This document shows positions 11,815 to 22,881 of a stretch of DNA of 64,000 bases, one piece after another. Source of the stretch: Diploscapter coronatus (Eukaryota > Nematoda > Chromadorea > Rhabditida > Rhabditidae); the NCBI GenBank assembly GCA_964036155.1, contig OZ038422.1:27675201-27739200 (forward strand), in the 5' to 3' direction. A model generated the notes under the pieces. That model had not been told where the DNA came from and did no database searches. It was given only the letters and a program-made list of their open reading frames with translations. The position numbers were made by a program, and so were the translations under genes. The first letter of the stretch is position 1. The number at the start of each line of letters is the position of its first letter.

Positions 11815-13763
11815 TTATTTGGAATTGATGTATTCCGAAGCTCTCAAAGCGAGTTCGGACATGCTTCCATTGTAGACTCTCGCTTTGATGCCCAATCTGG
11901 CCAACCCAAGGGCGAGCATGGAAGCTTGTACTCCGCTGTTGCACATAGTAACAGTTGGCTTCGATGCATCGAATCCAACCTTTTTCAATGCTAAAACTTC
12001 TTGTTGATCTCAGGAGGTTCGAGGATATTCAAACCTTCTTCAAGAGCCGACTTGTCTTTGACGCCCGTTTCTCCAACCACATTTGGCAACGGCACATTCT
12101 TGGCACCTGCGATATGGCTTCCAGTTGCTTCTGAATTACTTGCCCCTTTCAATTGCTGTTAAAAATAATAGTTCTTTACTTGGAGCTGGGAATCCCAATG
12201 GCTCGCTACCATTGAATTGACCTCCAGGACGAGCATCCAGCATGTTGATCTAATTCGTATTCTTCTCATGGATCAGAAAGGGTGCACTTACGGTGCTCAT
12301 CTTATTCTCGAACAGATTGCCTCCTCGCGGATCGTTGGTCAGGTCGTCGAAGTTTGCATAGAGACTCTTGTCGATCGGTCCGGCCTTCCAGTTTCCTTGG
12401 GTGACATTCTTATCGCCACTTTCGGTTGGATGCCCAGCGCTCTTCCAAGCATTGAAGCCCCCGTTAAGAACTTCGATATTGTGATGACCGTACACCTAAT
12501 TTAGTGAACTATGAAGAGGTATTGAGTTAGTCAGTATTTTTCTACATTCACAACTCATCATTCGTGTTCTTCTTTCAATATTCCTTAAGAATGAGTTTCA
12601 ATGTTCAAAATTCAAAAACTGATTGGATGATCAGATAGCTTTGAAAAGTACCCTGAACGTCCACCAGACTCGAGCAGCGAAGAGCATGCCCGCTGCGGGA
12701 CCTCTGCTGTAGACGATCAACTTGTCATCCCTGTTGATGCCCAATTTCTGTACGTATTGCTCGAACAGTTCCGGGGAATAGAACGCAAATCTCTCGTACC
12801 TGCAGAATTATACAGGATGCCCAAAAATGCTGTTACATCTATTTTCTGATCCGTGAGACCCAAATAATGAATTTACTCCGAAAAGGTTTGACAATTTAAA
12901 ATGGTGTTGACTTATAGGTTCAATAATTTATCGAATCTTTCCGAGATATTTCATAGAATGTGAAATTTTTGCTTTGGAAATCGGTTGAATCAAAACTTCT
13001 AAACATGCGATAGCCTATATTTAAAAATCTTTGTGTTAAATGAATCAGTCTTCGGTCAAATTATTTTTATCACGTTCATCCACGTCTAATCTGTCCATTA
13101 TTGAAAGAAAGTTTCATTCAATAATGATTTGAAATAATTTGTGGACCTATTTATATGAGAAGTAAGAGTTGCGCATATTTCGCTATATAAACTGAGGTTC
13201 CGCGAAAGCAGGAAATGACAATCGCGGAAAACGATATATAGCTTAGCCTATTCATGGTATGTTAGTGATTATCACTATCAAAAAGTTTGTCACAAATTGT
13301 GCATTCTAAATAGACGGGAGAGACGATTCCAAAAATGCAAGAGTATTTTTTGCACTCAGTATCTCTTGAGAAAGTAAATGCACAGAACTTACTGGCCAGG
13401 AAAATAAGCGACATCCAAATTGAAGTGAACTGCATTTGGTATATGCTCCGCGGTGTAGTTCGGATTGGCGTGGGTCTTGATGAGTTCGTCGAATTTTCCA
13501 TAGGACGTATTCTTGAACTCTTCCCAATTGGGCTTAGGTTTCACCTCGTAGGTTGCATCGAGGACTTTTACGTGCGGGTCCTGGATTTAAAATTGAGTTT
13601 CTCAAAATGGAAATGAAAGCAATTCATAAAAAATACTAAGGTTATTCTTTTAACTCACTGATATCGAAGATAAAGCAAAGATAAATGAAAACAAATAATT
13701 GAAACCCACATTGATATGCCCGGCTAGCCAGTTGACTTCGACAATTTCTCCCGCGGTCGCCAT
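11815..13763 (-). CDS. 3-mercaptopyruvate / thiosulfate sulfurtransferase (tandem rhodanese)
   Basis: Seven exons (13763-13710, 13580-13393, 12799-12652, 12495-12292, 12249-12180, 12130-12035, 11990-11815) encode 311 residues with two rhodanese domains. The inactive N-terminal domain shows VKVLDATYEV, AEHIPNAVHFNLDVAYF and IVYSRGPAAGMLFAARVWW; the linker has the family motif VLNGGFNAWKSAGHP. The C-terminal domain has MLDARPGGQF, GSHIAGAKNVPLP and the catalytic loop MCNSGVQASML with the nucleophilic Cys. The usual loop is CGSGVTA, so two positions are changed. Such enzymes take sulfur from 3-mercaptopyruvate to form a Cys persulfide that thioredoxin resolves, releasing H2S. Two introns are very short (49 and 44 nt); without the 44-nt one the frame would appear broken. 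Two thioredoxin-like genes follow on the same strand. Confidence 0.9.
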
Positions 13764-14415
13764 GTGTATGTGTGCAATACAGCCTAGTGAAGAGGCGATT
13801 CGAATTAGGAGCGTCGGCCTGCAGAAGAACATTTTCAGTCGTATGATTCAAACCGGCTGATGACAGTTCAGCCAAATTCACCAGAGGTCGGAGGCATTTT
13901 CAGCAAACTTTTAAACGCGTACGACATATTTTTCGAACACAAAACAACAACACGCTATGTAAAGAAAAGATACGTGAGAAAAGCGACAAATACTGACTAT
14001 TGTCGATAGGGCAATTCTAAGGAAAATCAATGCGAGCCATTCTTTTCATACCTTGGAGAAAAGTCAATAGAATCGAGAACTATGGCAGAATTTGATAAGA
14101 GCAAACATAATTCACAGAGAATACAAAGTACTCACTAAATAAAGCAGACGGACACTAATTTTGCACAATATTTTGCAGCAAATTCAAACTACCCAACAGA
14201 TCAAACCACACAATTGTATGCACTTTATTATTGTCGTAATCCCAAGTTCGAAGAAACAAGAACGGAATTTTATTGATCGGGACGAGGTTAAACGTAATCG
14301 GTCTGTAGTTTGATAAAAGTGGATTAATTATGGAGAATTGTTGTGAATCATACACATACCGCAGTGAGATCGATTTGTTAAAATTGTTGATGAGAAATCT
14401 GCAGAGAATTTGATA
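13764..14415. other. Spacer between flp-33-like gene and sulfurtransferase
   Basis: No gene with support. A 66-codon minus-strand frame (14155-14355) has no splice sites or similarity I recognise and is probably the 3' UTR or spacer of the upstream neuropeptide gene. Confidence 0.4.
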
Positions 14416-14849
14416 TCAGCCAAACCGAGGCTTGAGATTCTGCATGAGCTGCTGAAGTTGCGTGTCCTCACCGTCGAATCCCATGAGGGGACCTCTTCGA
14501 AATCTACAAATTAGCCGTACTTGGAGTTAATCATGTTGGGAGAAAAGGAAAATCTTAGATTCGTATAAAGCATTATTTGGAAATGCCGTCACATTTATCT
14601 TTCCTTATAAAAATGTGATTATATTTCCAAATTTATTCTATGAAGTTCGCTAGATTTGTAAAGGAAATTGTTGTTCTTATGTGGGAACAGCAATTGTTAG
14701 TGGGCCTTTCGAAAAGATGAAATATCGTACCGTGCTCCAGAATAATACGAGTCATAGGGGTACGGGGCGAACGCTTGGGCACTGACTGACCAGCACAGAA
14801 TTACGCAAATTAGAAGAAGCAGCGAGACGAGCCACGTCTGCAGCGACAT
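14416..14849 (-). CDS. flp-33: FMRFamide-like neuropeptide precursor, FLP-33-like
   Basis: Two exons (14849-14731 and 14503-14416) encode a 68-residue secreted precursor. Residues 1-24 are a signal peptide with a Leu-rich core (LVSLLLLICVILCW). A short spacer rich in Tyr/Pro (APYPYDSYYSGARF) leads to an Arg-Arg cleavage site. One 24-residue peptide follows, starting GPLMGF and ending in KPRFG; the final Gly is the amide donor, so the mature peptide ends in KPRFamide, and the stop codon comes directly after it. Length, the APLEGF-like start and the KPRFamide end match the single peptide of Caenorhabditis FLP-33. It would act on a G-protein-coupled receptor on neurons or muscle. The ligand-receptor pair is not shown by the sequence. 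Confidence 0.85.
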
Positions 14850-17800
14850 TTCGCGGTGTGGAATATCCCTGGAAGGAGTTTGGATAATCAAGGAAATTGA
14901 GAAATTTTAAACTCTTCCCGATTTCACGATATCTGACGAAAGTCTAGGACACTGCCTCTGAACAACGGACATGTACGGGACGTAACGGGCCCGTTTGCAT
15001 TTACTGATAGTTACGGAAGGTAACTGGAGGAAATTGGTCGACTTCATCCGTACTTGTGAAAACGGACCAGATTCCTCCAGTACTGCTTGTAAATACAAAC
15101 GGGTCCGATACGTCCTCGTACCGGTCCGTTGTCAGGGGGTGACGGAGAAGATACTCTACTTCGATCTTCCAAAATCGATCTTGGATAAGTGTGACAGAAC
15201 AATAAAATTGCAAAATTTCAATGAGAAATTCTCAGTTCTCGACACTTTTTGCATACTTGTCAAAAAACGCGAGCAAAATGTGAATCAGTGACTTTCTCAT
15301 ATGCAAAATTGCCTAGAGACTTTCTCAGTGATTTTCAGCTAATTGCCGGCTTCGAAAGAAGCCCCTTTAGGGAAAGGATTTGCATGAAAATGTTAAATTC
15401 TACCCCGATAAGACTGCTGAGAAGGTAATGATTATGCTCGAGATATGAGTTATCAGGTGAAAATAATAGTCTTCGATTCTTTGCTCAAAATGGCGATGCT
15501 ACGCTAAAATATCATGATTCGGAAGAGATGAACGTTAAAGATAGTATCGCTTTATTATCTTCATCGGACGCCATATTTGTGTCAGAACGAAGTCGGATCG
15601 AAATTTGCGGTTGCCCTATGCACCATAAAAATTCCTGCGTGTCGGACAAATGAGTCGTTTAAAGGACGGCGAATTTCGAAAATTCATATTTTCACAGAGA
15701 AGATTGGCAACAGACGATGTAAGGGAAGCTCATAAAATGCGGTAAATGAGTCGAGAAAAGCCGCTGTTGAAGTCAAAAATGGAAAACGGAAATTGCTTGA
15801 TGGCTGCCTCGCGCTGTTGAAAATGAAAATGTGTGCAAAACTGTGCTCAGAGAATATGAATATCCAAATTAGAAGTTGTTGATCTTATATTTGGCTTGGC
15901 AAAAAGTCACAAGAGACTATCTTTTCTAGATTTAGAGCGCCATACGCTCTAGAAAAAGACATGAACGAAGTTATTCGAATTTCGAACAGCAAAAATCCAC
16001 GTAAGTCGAAAGATGATGTTCAAAGAGCATACGTGTTGCTTATCAGATACACACGTAGACTATACAGATGGCCTTGAATTGAGTGAATTGCTTTCTCGCG
16101 GACCTTGAAGCAAACATCGGCGGCTCAGATTGAGGGTGGTTATTTTTGAATCCCAACTCCCCGAGGACGCACCGGAATAGAAGTGAAGCCGCTGCCCCAC
16201 TTTTTATACGGGAAATTGTGTCTGAATCGAGAAGATTCAGCGCCAGCATAGAAATGGCGTTGCATGTCTTTGGAATCACGGCAAATGACTTGATGACCAC
16301 GAGGATTAAAGTGCCGATTTCAGCGGAACTAGCGCGATGCTTCCTCAATTACCAGGAAACAACATCTCAAACACGGAACAGAGCGTAAACATCTCTACGG
16401 TATTGCCGAACAACCGAAAGATTTATCGAATTTTGCAATAAATCGAGCATAAAACCATAGTGTTATAGGAGGGCTCGTCGACTAAAATAAGAATTCTCGT
16501 CGAATTTCATCGAGGAAGAGGAATAGTCGTCGAGTAATTGCACGACTGTGATTTCGCGAAAAGATAAAAACAATACGTACGCACGCAGCAGCGCCAACAA
16601 TGAAGTCCAACTAATATATTCTATTGGCTCGGGGGATTTAAAATTCCTAATGAGTCGAGGGATAAGGAAGAAGAAGGATTTCGGAATGAGAGCAAATGTG
16701 ATAGCGAGAAAAGCTAGCAAAAATATGCTTCATAGCCGAATGTTGCAGATTCTCGCTTACTCATCCGATATATTTCAGGACCATATTATTTCTGAGAAGA
16801 GATTGCTAAAGTTGAAAATTCTAATTTGAAAAATTCAAATAACTTTTTGGATGATATGATTTAATGAGGAAATTTTTGACGAGAATTTAGCAAAGAAGCA
16901 AATATTCATGTCAGAGGATTCACAAGCCTTTCCGATTGTAGATGAAAGAAAATACTCGACGATGAATCTGCACGACGCTCATAATTGGCGTCAGATTTTA
17001 GTGAACATCAAGAAAAGGCATTTTGCTCGAGATGCTAAGAGGCACTTAATTAACGCATAGAGTTGATGCCATCTGAAGCAGCAGCTAGAGAAAGGGGCGT
17101 GGCCCACCCACCCAAAACGGTCACATTTTGTAGATATCCGCTCAGATATGAATGAGTATTACATTTTCATTGCCCAATTTAGCCGCATAGCTCGACCACA
17201 TGCACAGAATATGAAGCCTCAAAATGAGTGACTAACTCAGAAAAGTATGTGTACAAAAGTTCGGGACTAGTTCGAAATTGTTGAAGTACTTGAACTTAAA
17301 TGAAAGAAGTGTTGCATGTTAAAAGCAAATCCAAAAAGATGAAATTATCAACATTACTGTAATTCTGAGTTAGCGAGAAAGTTGAAGGACGAAAAAATGA
17401 CGCGAAAAAAGCGAGTAACTCGACGAAAATTGGATGGTCGCGTGCGTACACTCCACTGCAAATATAGCAGAATAGAGATCATTCAAAAGAATGGAATGGA
17501 GAAAATCGGGGATTTCTTATCCGAGCCTGGATTTGGGGGCTATACTTCAGCACTAGACAAACTGAAAAAGGAAATTCGTTGAGAGGATATTCAACTGTTG
17601 GAGTAAGCAGCTAACGAAGCATCGAAAAGAGTGAGAAGAAACAGAACAAAATGTGTGATGAATTTGGCAGTTACAAACGACTACAGGATTTTATAAAATT
17701 ATATCTGTATATATATAACATGGTTGTTATGAACATTGGCCAAACTTAACAATTTTACGCTAGTTTTGGCTTTATATGATAGAATTGGTCATGAATAGGC

Positions 17801-18657
17801 ACCCAGTATAGAAAAAGAAATTAGTAAAAGTCCGCAAATTCGGCTTTATCCGAATATAGATAAAATCCAAATCTGTTTATCCAAGAAAGCTGATTTTGGT
17901 GTCAAGTGAAAGGTCCCTATTTGGCCAGAAACGAGACAAGTTTTCAGCCCGTTTGGATAAGTCTAAATATGACTTTTGCTAAAAGTATAAAAGTAATTAG
18001 AAAAGGCGAAATAGCGCGTGGAAGAGAAAAAAGAAAAGGAAAAGAGAGGAAATAAATGAAAGAATAGGTGTGGTAAGATAGGATAGGGTAAGAGATGTAG
18101 AAGATAAGAGTGACCATTATCCCAAAATTGATTGGAGTTACTTAACGTTAGATGTCTAATCACCCCTATCAGCTCTTGGCACTAGCTATGGGATAAGTTC
18201 TGAAGAACCATGCGATTTTGCGAAAATGTTGTATTTTTCAATAAAATGAACAGAAAATCTGCCAGAATTCTTCACATAGCCTATGAAATACATTGTTATG
18301 AATGAGAATAATTCATGAATTCTCGTATATCGTCAACCAAACGTGTGCAAATAAATCTCCGAGAGAGAGAGATACTCGGTGAGGATAAATTTGCAAACTT
18401 GGCATCATTCCTGGTTTGTTTGCCTTGGACGAAATTAGAATCCTCGGGCCTGAAAATAGCCCAAGGGTTCTTCGGCCTTCTTTGGTCCAACAGTGAAAAG
18501 AATTCTTATAATCAGCATCTGAAAGGAAAAATTTGGAAAAGCAAGAATCAACCAACTTTTTATTCGTCTCGCAATACACACAGCTATTCACACAAAGTTG
18601 GATTAGCTCAAGAACATTCATAATGGTGAGAACGAGGGGACATGTCGATGGGGTTGT
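14850..18657. other. Long region without a supported gene
   Basis: 3.8 kb. It holds one foldback element (14949-15142). The remainder is purine-rich on the plus strand with several 80 to 100-codon frames on both strands (for example 16043-16348 minus and 16548-16829 plus), but none has consistent splice sites, a signal peptide or a motif that I recognise. It may contain decayed repeats or an unrecognised lineage-specific gene. Confidence 0.4.
14949..15142. repeat. Foldback element
   Basis: The left arm (AACAACGGACATGTACGGGA, then GGGCCCGTTTGCATTTAC) pairs with the inverted right arm (GACAACGGACCGGTACGAGG, then GGACCCGTTTGTATTTAC). The inner part pairs around GGAGGAA and GGTCG. It lies 100 bp upstream of the neuropeptide start, so it may sit inside that promoter. 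A 98-codon plus-strand frame across it is an artefact. Confidence 0.65.
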
Positions 18658-20147
18658 TCACAACTGCACTCCGTGTCCGATGACGACCAAATAGAGCATG
18701 TCGGTGCAACCGACCAGCTGACCGAGTGTGCGTATGCCCTTGTTGACGAGCGACAGCGGGTAGAGCTCGAGTCGACTGCGCGGCGGACGACGCGAGTAGC
18801 ATACCACAGAGTGCTCGATGTCCTCACTGCAATTGAAAATCTCATGGAGTGCTCCTTAGTTGATTCATTTCCAAATCACTTTGGCATATAATGGTGCATT
18901 TTATGGAAACCAGATAGCGCGCAAAGAAAAAAGACAGGCGGGAAGGAAAATGACAAAGTGAACACGAGAAAAATAAATTTTCATAAAATTCACACGATGG
19001 TCTGCAGAAGGCATTTCAGCTCTGTCAGATTGTACGACGACGGAATGTCGCGGTCGTAGATGCTGCGCTGCACGCCAGATTTGGACTGGAACATCAGATA
19101 ATGAGCAGTTTGAATGAAATTGAAAATGGTCACTTTTCTGAGGACGCAGATTTTGACGTGGACCATTTCAGCCGGATAAGCGTCTCGAACGCTCATTGCG
19201 AGTATGCTGCTTCGCTGCGCGGCGAGTGCTTGAAGTGCGTGCATGTGCGACAGACAGCGAGAGTTGCGGCAGCCAGTATAGCCTGTAGAAGTGAATTCAT
19301 CTGGACAAGTACGAATATTGATCGTCAAAGAAGTCGAAACAAGTTTGAGAAATCCAATTTCATGCTATTTCGTTAAAGCCGAAGCTCGATCTTCTCACTG
19401 ATGACGTCCTGATCGCTGAAGGGCTGAGCCATGCAAGCCTCACAAATGTTGTGCTCGCAATCGCCGAAGTGTGTCATTTTGCCAGCGAGTGCCAGCCGCG
19501 CACACGGTCCGTCGCACTGTACGAGCGACTCGTACTCGTGGAGCGCCTCGTCTGACGTATCTTCCCACACCACTGTGCAATGGGCTCTGAACAGCTACCG
19601 TTATCAGAAAAATTCCCATTGGATGGTTATATTATGTGTCAAGGGGTTACAATTTCCCTAGAAGATCACCTACTTTTGCTTCTTGTCATCGTAGTTGATC
19701 CTGAATCCGACGAGCACGGGCTGATGTGCGGTTCGACTGAGTTTGACGAAGATCGGCAGAAAGTCGAACGTCGACGTGTTTCTGCAATTTTTGGCTATAA
19801 AAGCCTCGATCTTCATCACGATTTCCGACCTTGGAGTTGGATTTGGGCATTTGAAGAGTGCAGTGATGTAGTTGGCCAACTCGCTCGGGTTGATGCCTTC
19901 TTTGTGTTGTGGGAGATTCGATAGCGTCAGGTTGGTATCGGAAGAACTTATCCTGGAAAAGAGATTTTTGTCTATGGTTTTTTGACCACGTTCACTTTGC
20001 ACGTACATTCTGCAGTGGTTGAAGACTGCTTTCTGACAACCGGGGATAATGTTGAACTAGTGTTAATTTCAAAAAATGATTGAAAACTGCTTCAAATGCT
20101 AATTCTTCTGTCGATACTCTGCGCGCTTTTTGATGATGGAAGGCCAT
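18658..20147 (-). CDS. Conserved-looking protein with atypical RING-like Cys/His motif
   Basis: Seven exons (20147-20088, 20032-20007, 19952-19674, 19586-19399, 19282-19134, 19085-18994, 18826-18658) join in frame to 320 residues. The first half has no motif I recognise (for example NPSELANYITALFKC and FLPIFVKLSRTAHQPVLVGF). Then comes CDGPCARLALAGKMTHFGD followed by CEHNICEACM and, across an exon join, GCRNSRC: a C-x3-C ... C-x-H-x2-C-x2-C ... C-x4-C spacing that resembles a cross-brace or treble-clef RING-type zinc finger. The C-terminal third (SIYDRDIPSSYNLTELKCLL, then YPLSLVNKGIRTLGQLVG) is hydrophobic in places. An E3 ligase role is only a guess. The first exon join (donor GCA/GTTTTC) is the weakest point, so the N-terminus is uncertain. 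Confidence 0.65.
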
Positions 20148-22881
20148 AATGTTGGTCTTCTTTATTTGTTTTTTTTCTTCGTCAGGGTCTTTCTCGCCAT
20201 GCATGCTATTTCGTCGATGTCTGCCCTCTTTTCCTCCCAGCCACCCCTCAAGCCGCGCTGCTTTCCCTTCTCTCTTTTTGCAGATGCACATGTTTGAGCT
20301 GTTGCCAAGTTTCTTCGACTTTTTTCTCGCCCTCTCTCTATTTGCCCTTTCTTTGACCACATAAGAAATTTTTGGGGACGATTTTTTTATGGGTGGCAAC
20401 GATGTTTGGTTTTGGATACCATTTTTTATGGTAACTCTGGCTACAATTGGAATTTCGATCGATTTCGAAATACTATCGGTGCGTAAGGGTTACGTGTCCT
20501 TCGAATTGGCTCGCGCCTTTTTACTAATGGTTTTGCGGGACAAACCATCTAACGTGAAAGAGCGCCAGATGCGATGATTCATATATTTTGCAGCAGAGTA
20601 CAGAAAATGCTCCCGCATAAATTTGCTAACTTCTTCTGGTTTCTGATAGAAATTTTCATCTGAACACACAGCTCATTGGAAAACTCAGCTTGAAGGTGAA
20701 AAACTTAAATGAACTACCCAACCTGCTAGACTAAAACTACTTTCTATCCAAAGTCCATGTATCTCTTCTCGACGCAGTAAATAGAAACGCTTCGTGCTCG
20801 TTTTTGCAAATAGAAAAAACCTCTTTAACCCCCGGGTCCATCATAATTCTTAACTCGGCGCAACTGCTACTCCTGCTGTTTGAGAAGGCTCGGGAACTCA
20901 AGTGAGATGAGAGGGTCATAAAATTTGAGATGGATTAAGAAACTGAGTTTTCGATGGCTTTTGTTCTCCTCGCTGACGCGTGTGTTTCGACACGTGCTGT
21001 TGCACATTTTTTTCTTTCCGCTTGACGACAATTTGCGTACTTTGTACCTGCGTTGCTATCAGTTCGGCAAAGAGTCAAACCAAATAGACACCGAGAAGCT
21101 ATCAATCAACCGCGATTCAGTTCATCTATTTTCCCGGTCCCATCCCTTATCATTGGGGATTTTTCTATTGCCACCAAGCGTGCTAGCATTTTTCATTCTG
21201 ACAGGCCTGGCGATCCGGTGAAAGTCGTTCATTAATTTTGTCGGATTTTTAAAGGTGGCATGGTCCTCTGTAGAGTTTTGCAGGAAGACTCGACTCTCCC
21301 CCGTTTTGGCAAACAATTTGCTTTGCTATCGGTCGAGCGATCACTTTATCAGTGTTCTTTGGTAGTAGCATTGCCGCCCTTTAATGTGCGCTACTCTGAC
21401 ATGGCGTGATTTCAAGGCCGGCCAAATTTACGTCTTGCGTTTCATTTTGGAATTCACACGGTCTTCTCGATATTTCTACCATCTTCTATGGCCCGTGCTT
21501 CAGCATGGGAAAGATAAAATTTTATGCACCCTTGCAGATCGTAAAAAGTATCTCAAAGTGCGTCGATTTTGGCAGAGCTATAAAGTGCAACAATGCATTC
21601 TCACACTTGGAATTGATTGACATCTCATTGAAAAAACCGTAAAAATTTTAACTCTCAGATAGATATTTTTGACATTTCTAGTCTTTTCTGTTCATAAATT
21701 CTCATGGTTCAAAAGTTTCAATTCAGCTGAGAAAAATTGGTGAAAATTTGCAGTTCGTTTTAAAAGTCGAAAAAAACTTCTCTAGCTTGTTTGAATTATC
21801 CACGTGTCCTGCGAAAAATCACCCTAATCCATCAATTTCCATAAAGAGGTGAAATTTTTAGCCTTATCAATCAAACATACTCTTCTATCCAAAGATAATC
21901 TCATTTTGGGAAGTAGGGATGAGAACGCATTGATATCTCTCTCTCGAAGCCACGTTTTTCTCTACTTTTTTCCTTCTGTGTCTGGTTTTCTATTCAATTC
22001 GCATGCTCTCTCACTGCAATCTCTCTCATTACTTCGCCTGCTTTGCCGCTAGCACGCTGCGTTCTTCTAAATGCGTTGTGTTTACGCTCTCTTGTTTTCT
22101 CTCCCTTCTTCGAAATCGATTTTTCGAGGGTCCATCCGAAAATTTCCACATGTCATTTTAATTCTGAATTTTTGTGGACGTGTCTGCTCCATTTGTTACA
22201 GTCTCGATGTACAAAATAGCAATAAATTACAGAGGTCTTTGTGATTCCTCTCACCTAATTTGGTAAAGCTGGATCCGGCCAAGATGATATTCCAAGACAC
22301 GGCCGTTTGGATGCAGAGGTTAGAGATACAGATTCTGTCATAGTTGTTAGTAGCGGTTAGACGCGCAGAGCACATAATTATTGTCGTCAAAATTTGGTGT
22401 GTGATTCATCCACGTTTCAGCAGATGACACACCGCTTGTTTACTTAAATTGCCGTGTTATGAAATGTACCTATTTACGGCTGAGGCGGAATTCATTCGCC
22501 ATACGAAATGCTCACGCGTGTTTTCGTAGTTTCATTTTTGAAGCCGTTTTCAAAATATTTTACTTTTGTATGAGAGAACAAACTCGTCAAGCGATGAAAA
22601 TAAAAATGAAAAATGCGTTTTTCATTCGAAACGTCTTGCGTTTACATTTGTCTGCCACTTGCTTTATTCGTCTTCACTTTCAAATCCCAAAATTTCGCCG
22701 CTTCATTTTCCCGAATTTCTTCGATTTCCGGATTTTCTTGGTCCTTTTCAAAAATTTCCGTGCAATTTCGAAAATTAGCACATCTGCTGTGTCTTACTAA
22801 TCTTTTTTGGCAGATTTCACTCATTTTCACAAGTTAGCGTGCTTTTTATGTTTCATGGAAGTTTTTTGTCTATATTCAAAA
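20148..22881. other. Intergenic, bidirectional upstream region
   Basis: 2.7 kb between divergent genes (minus-strand RING-like gene, plus-strand acyl-CoA synthetase). It contains pyrimidine-rich tracts on the plus strand (about 21940-22110, TCTCTC motifs) and a T-rich run near 22660-22760. No supported gene; hydrophobic frames at 20389-20577 and 22459-22837 lack splice and domain support. Promoters of both flanking genes should lie here. Confidence 0.45.

Noticed and set aside
11985..12035. Apparent frameshift in the sulfurtransferase C-terminal domain
   Set aside because: A 44-nt intron (12034-11991, GTTTGA..TTTTAG) restores the frame and gives a smooth ALEEALKKVGFDASKP sequence, so no break is needed.
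12131..12179. 24-nt intron inside the sulfurtransferase
   Set aside because: Too short; the 49-nt choice (GTAAAG..TTCAG) keeps phase and yields the expected GSHIAGAKNVP motif.
14995..15291. 98-codon plus-strand frame
   Set aside because: It spans the foldback element 14949-15142; the matching minus-strand frame shows it results from symmetry.
16043..16829. Frames of 80 to 101 codons on both strands
   Set aside because: No consistent exon structure, motif or signal; both strands equally open, as in biased non-coding DNA.
18296..18623. 102-codon frames on both strands below the RING-like gene
   Set aside because: They follow the minus-strand stop at 18658 and have no splice or motif support; likely 3' UTR.
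20389..20577. Hydrophobic 62-codon frame
   Set aside because: No partner exons or family resemblance; lies in the intergenic region upstream of divergent genes.
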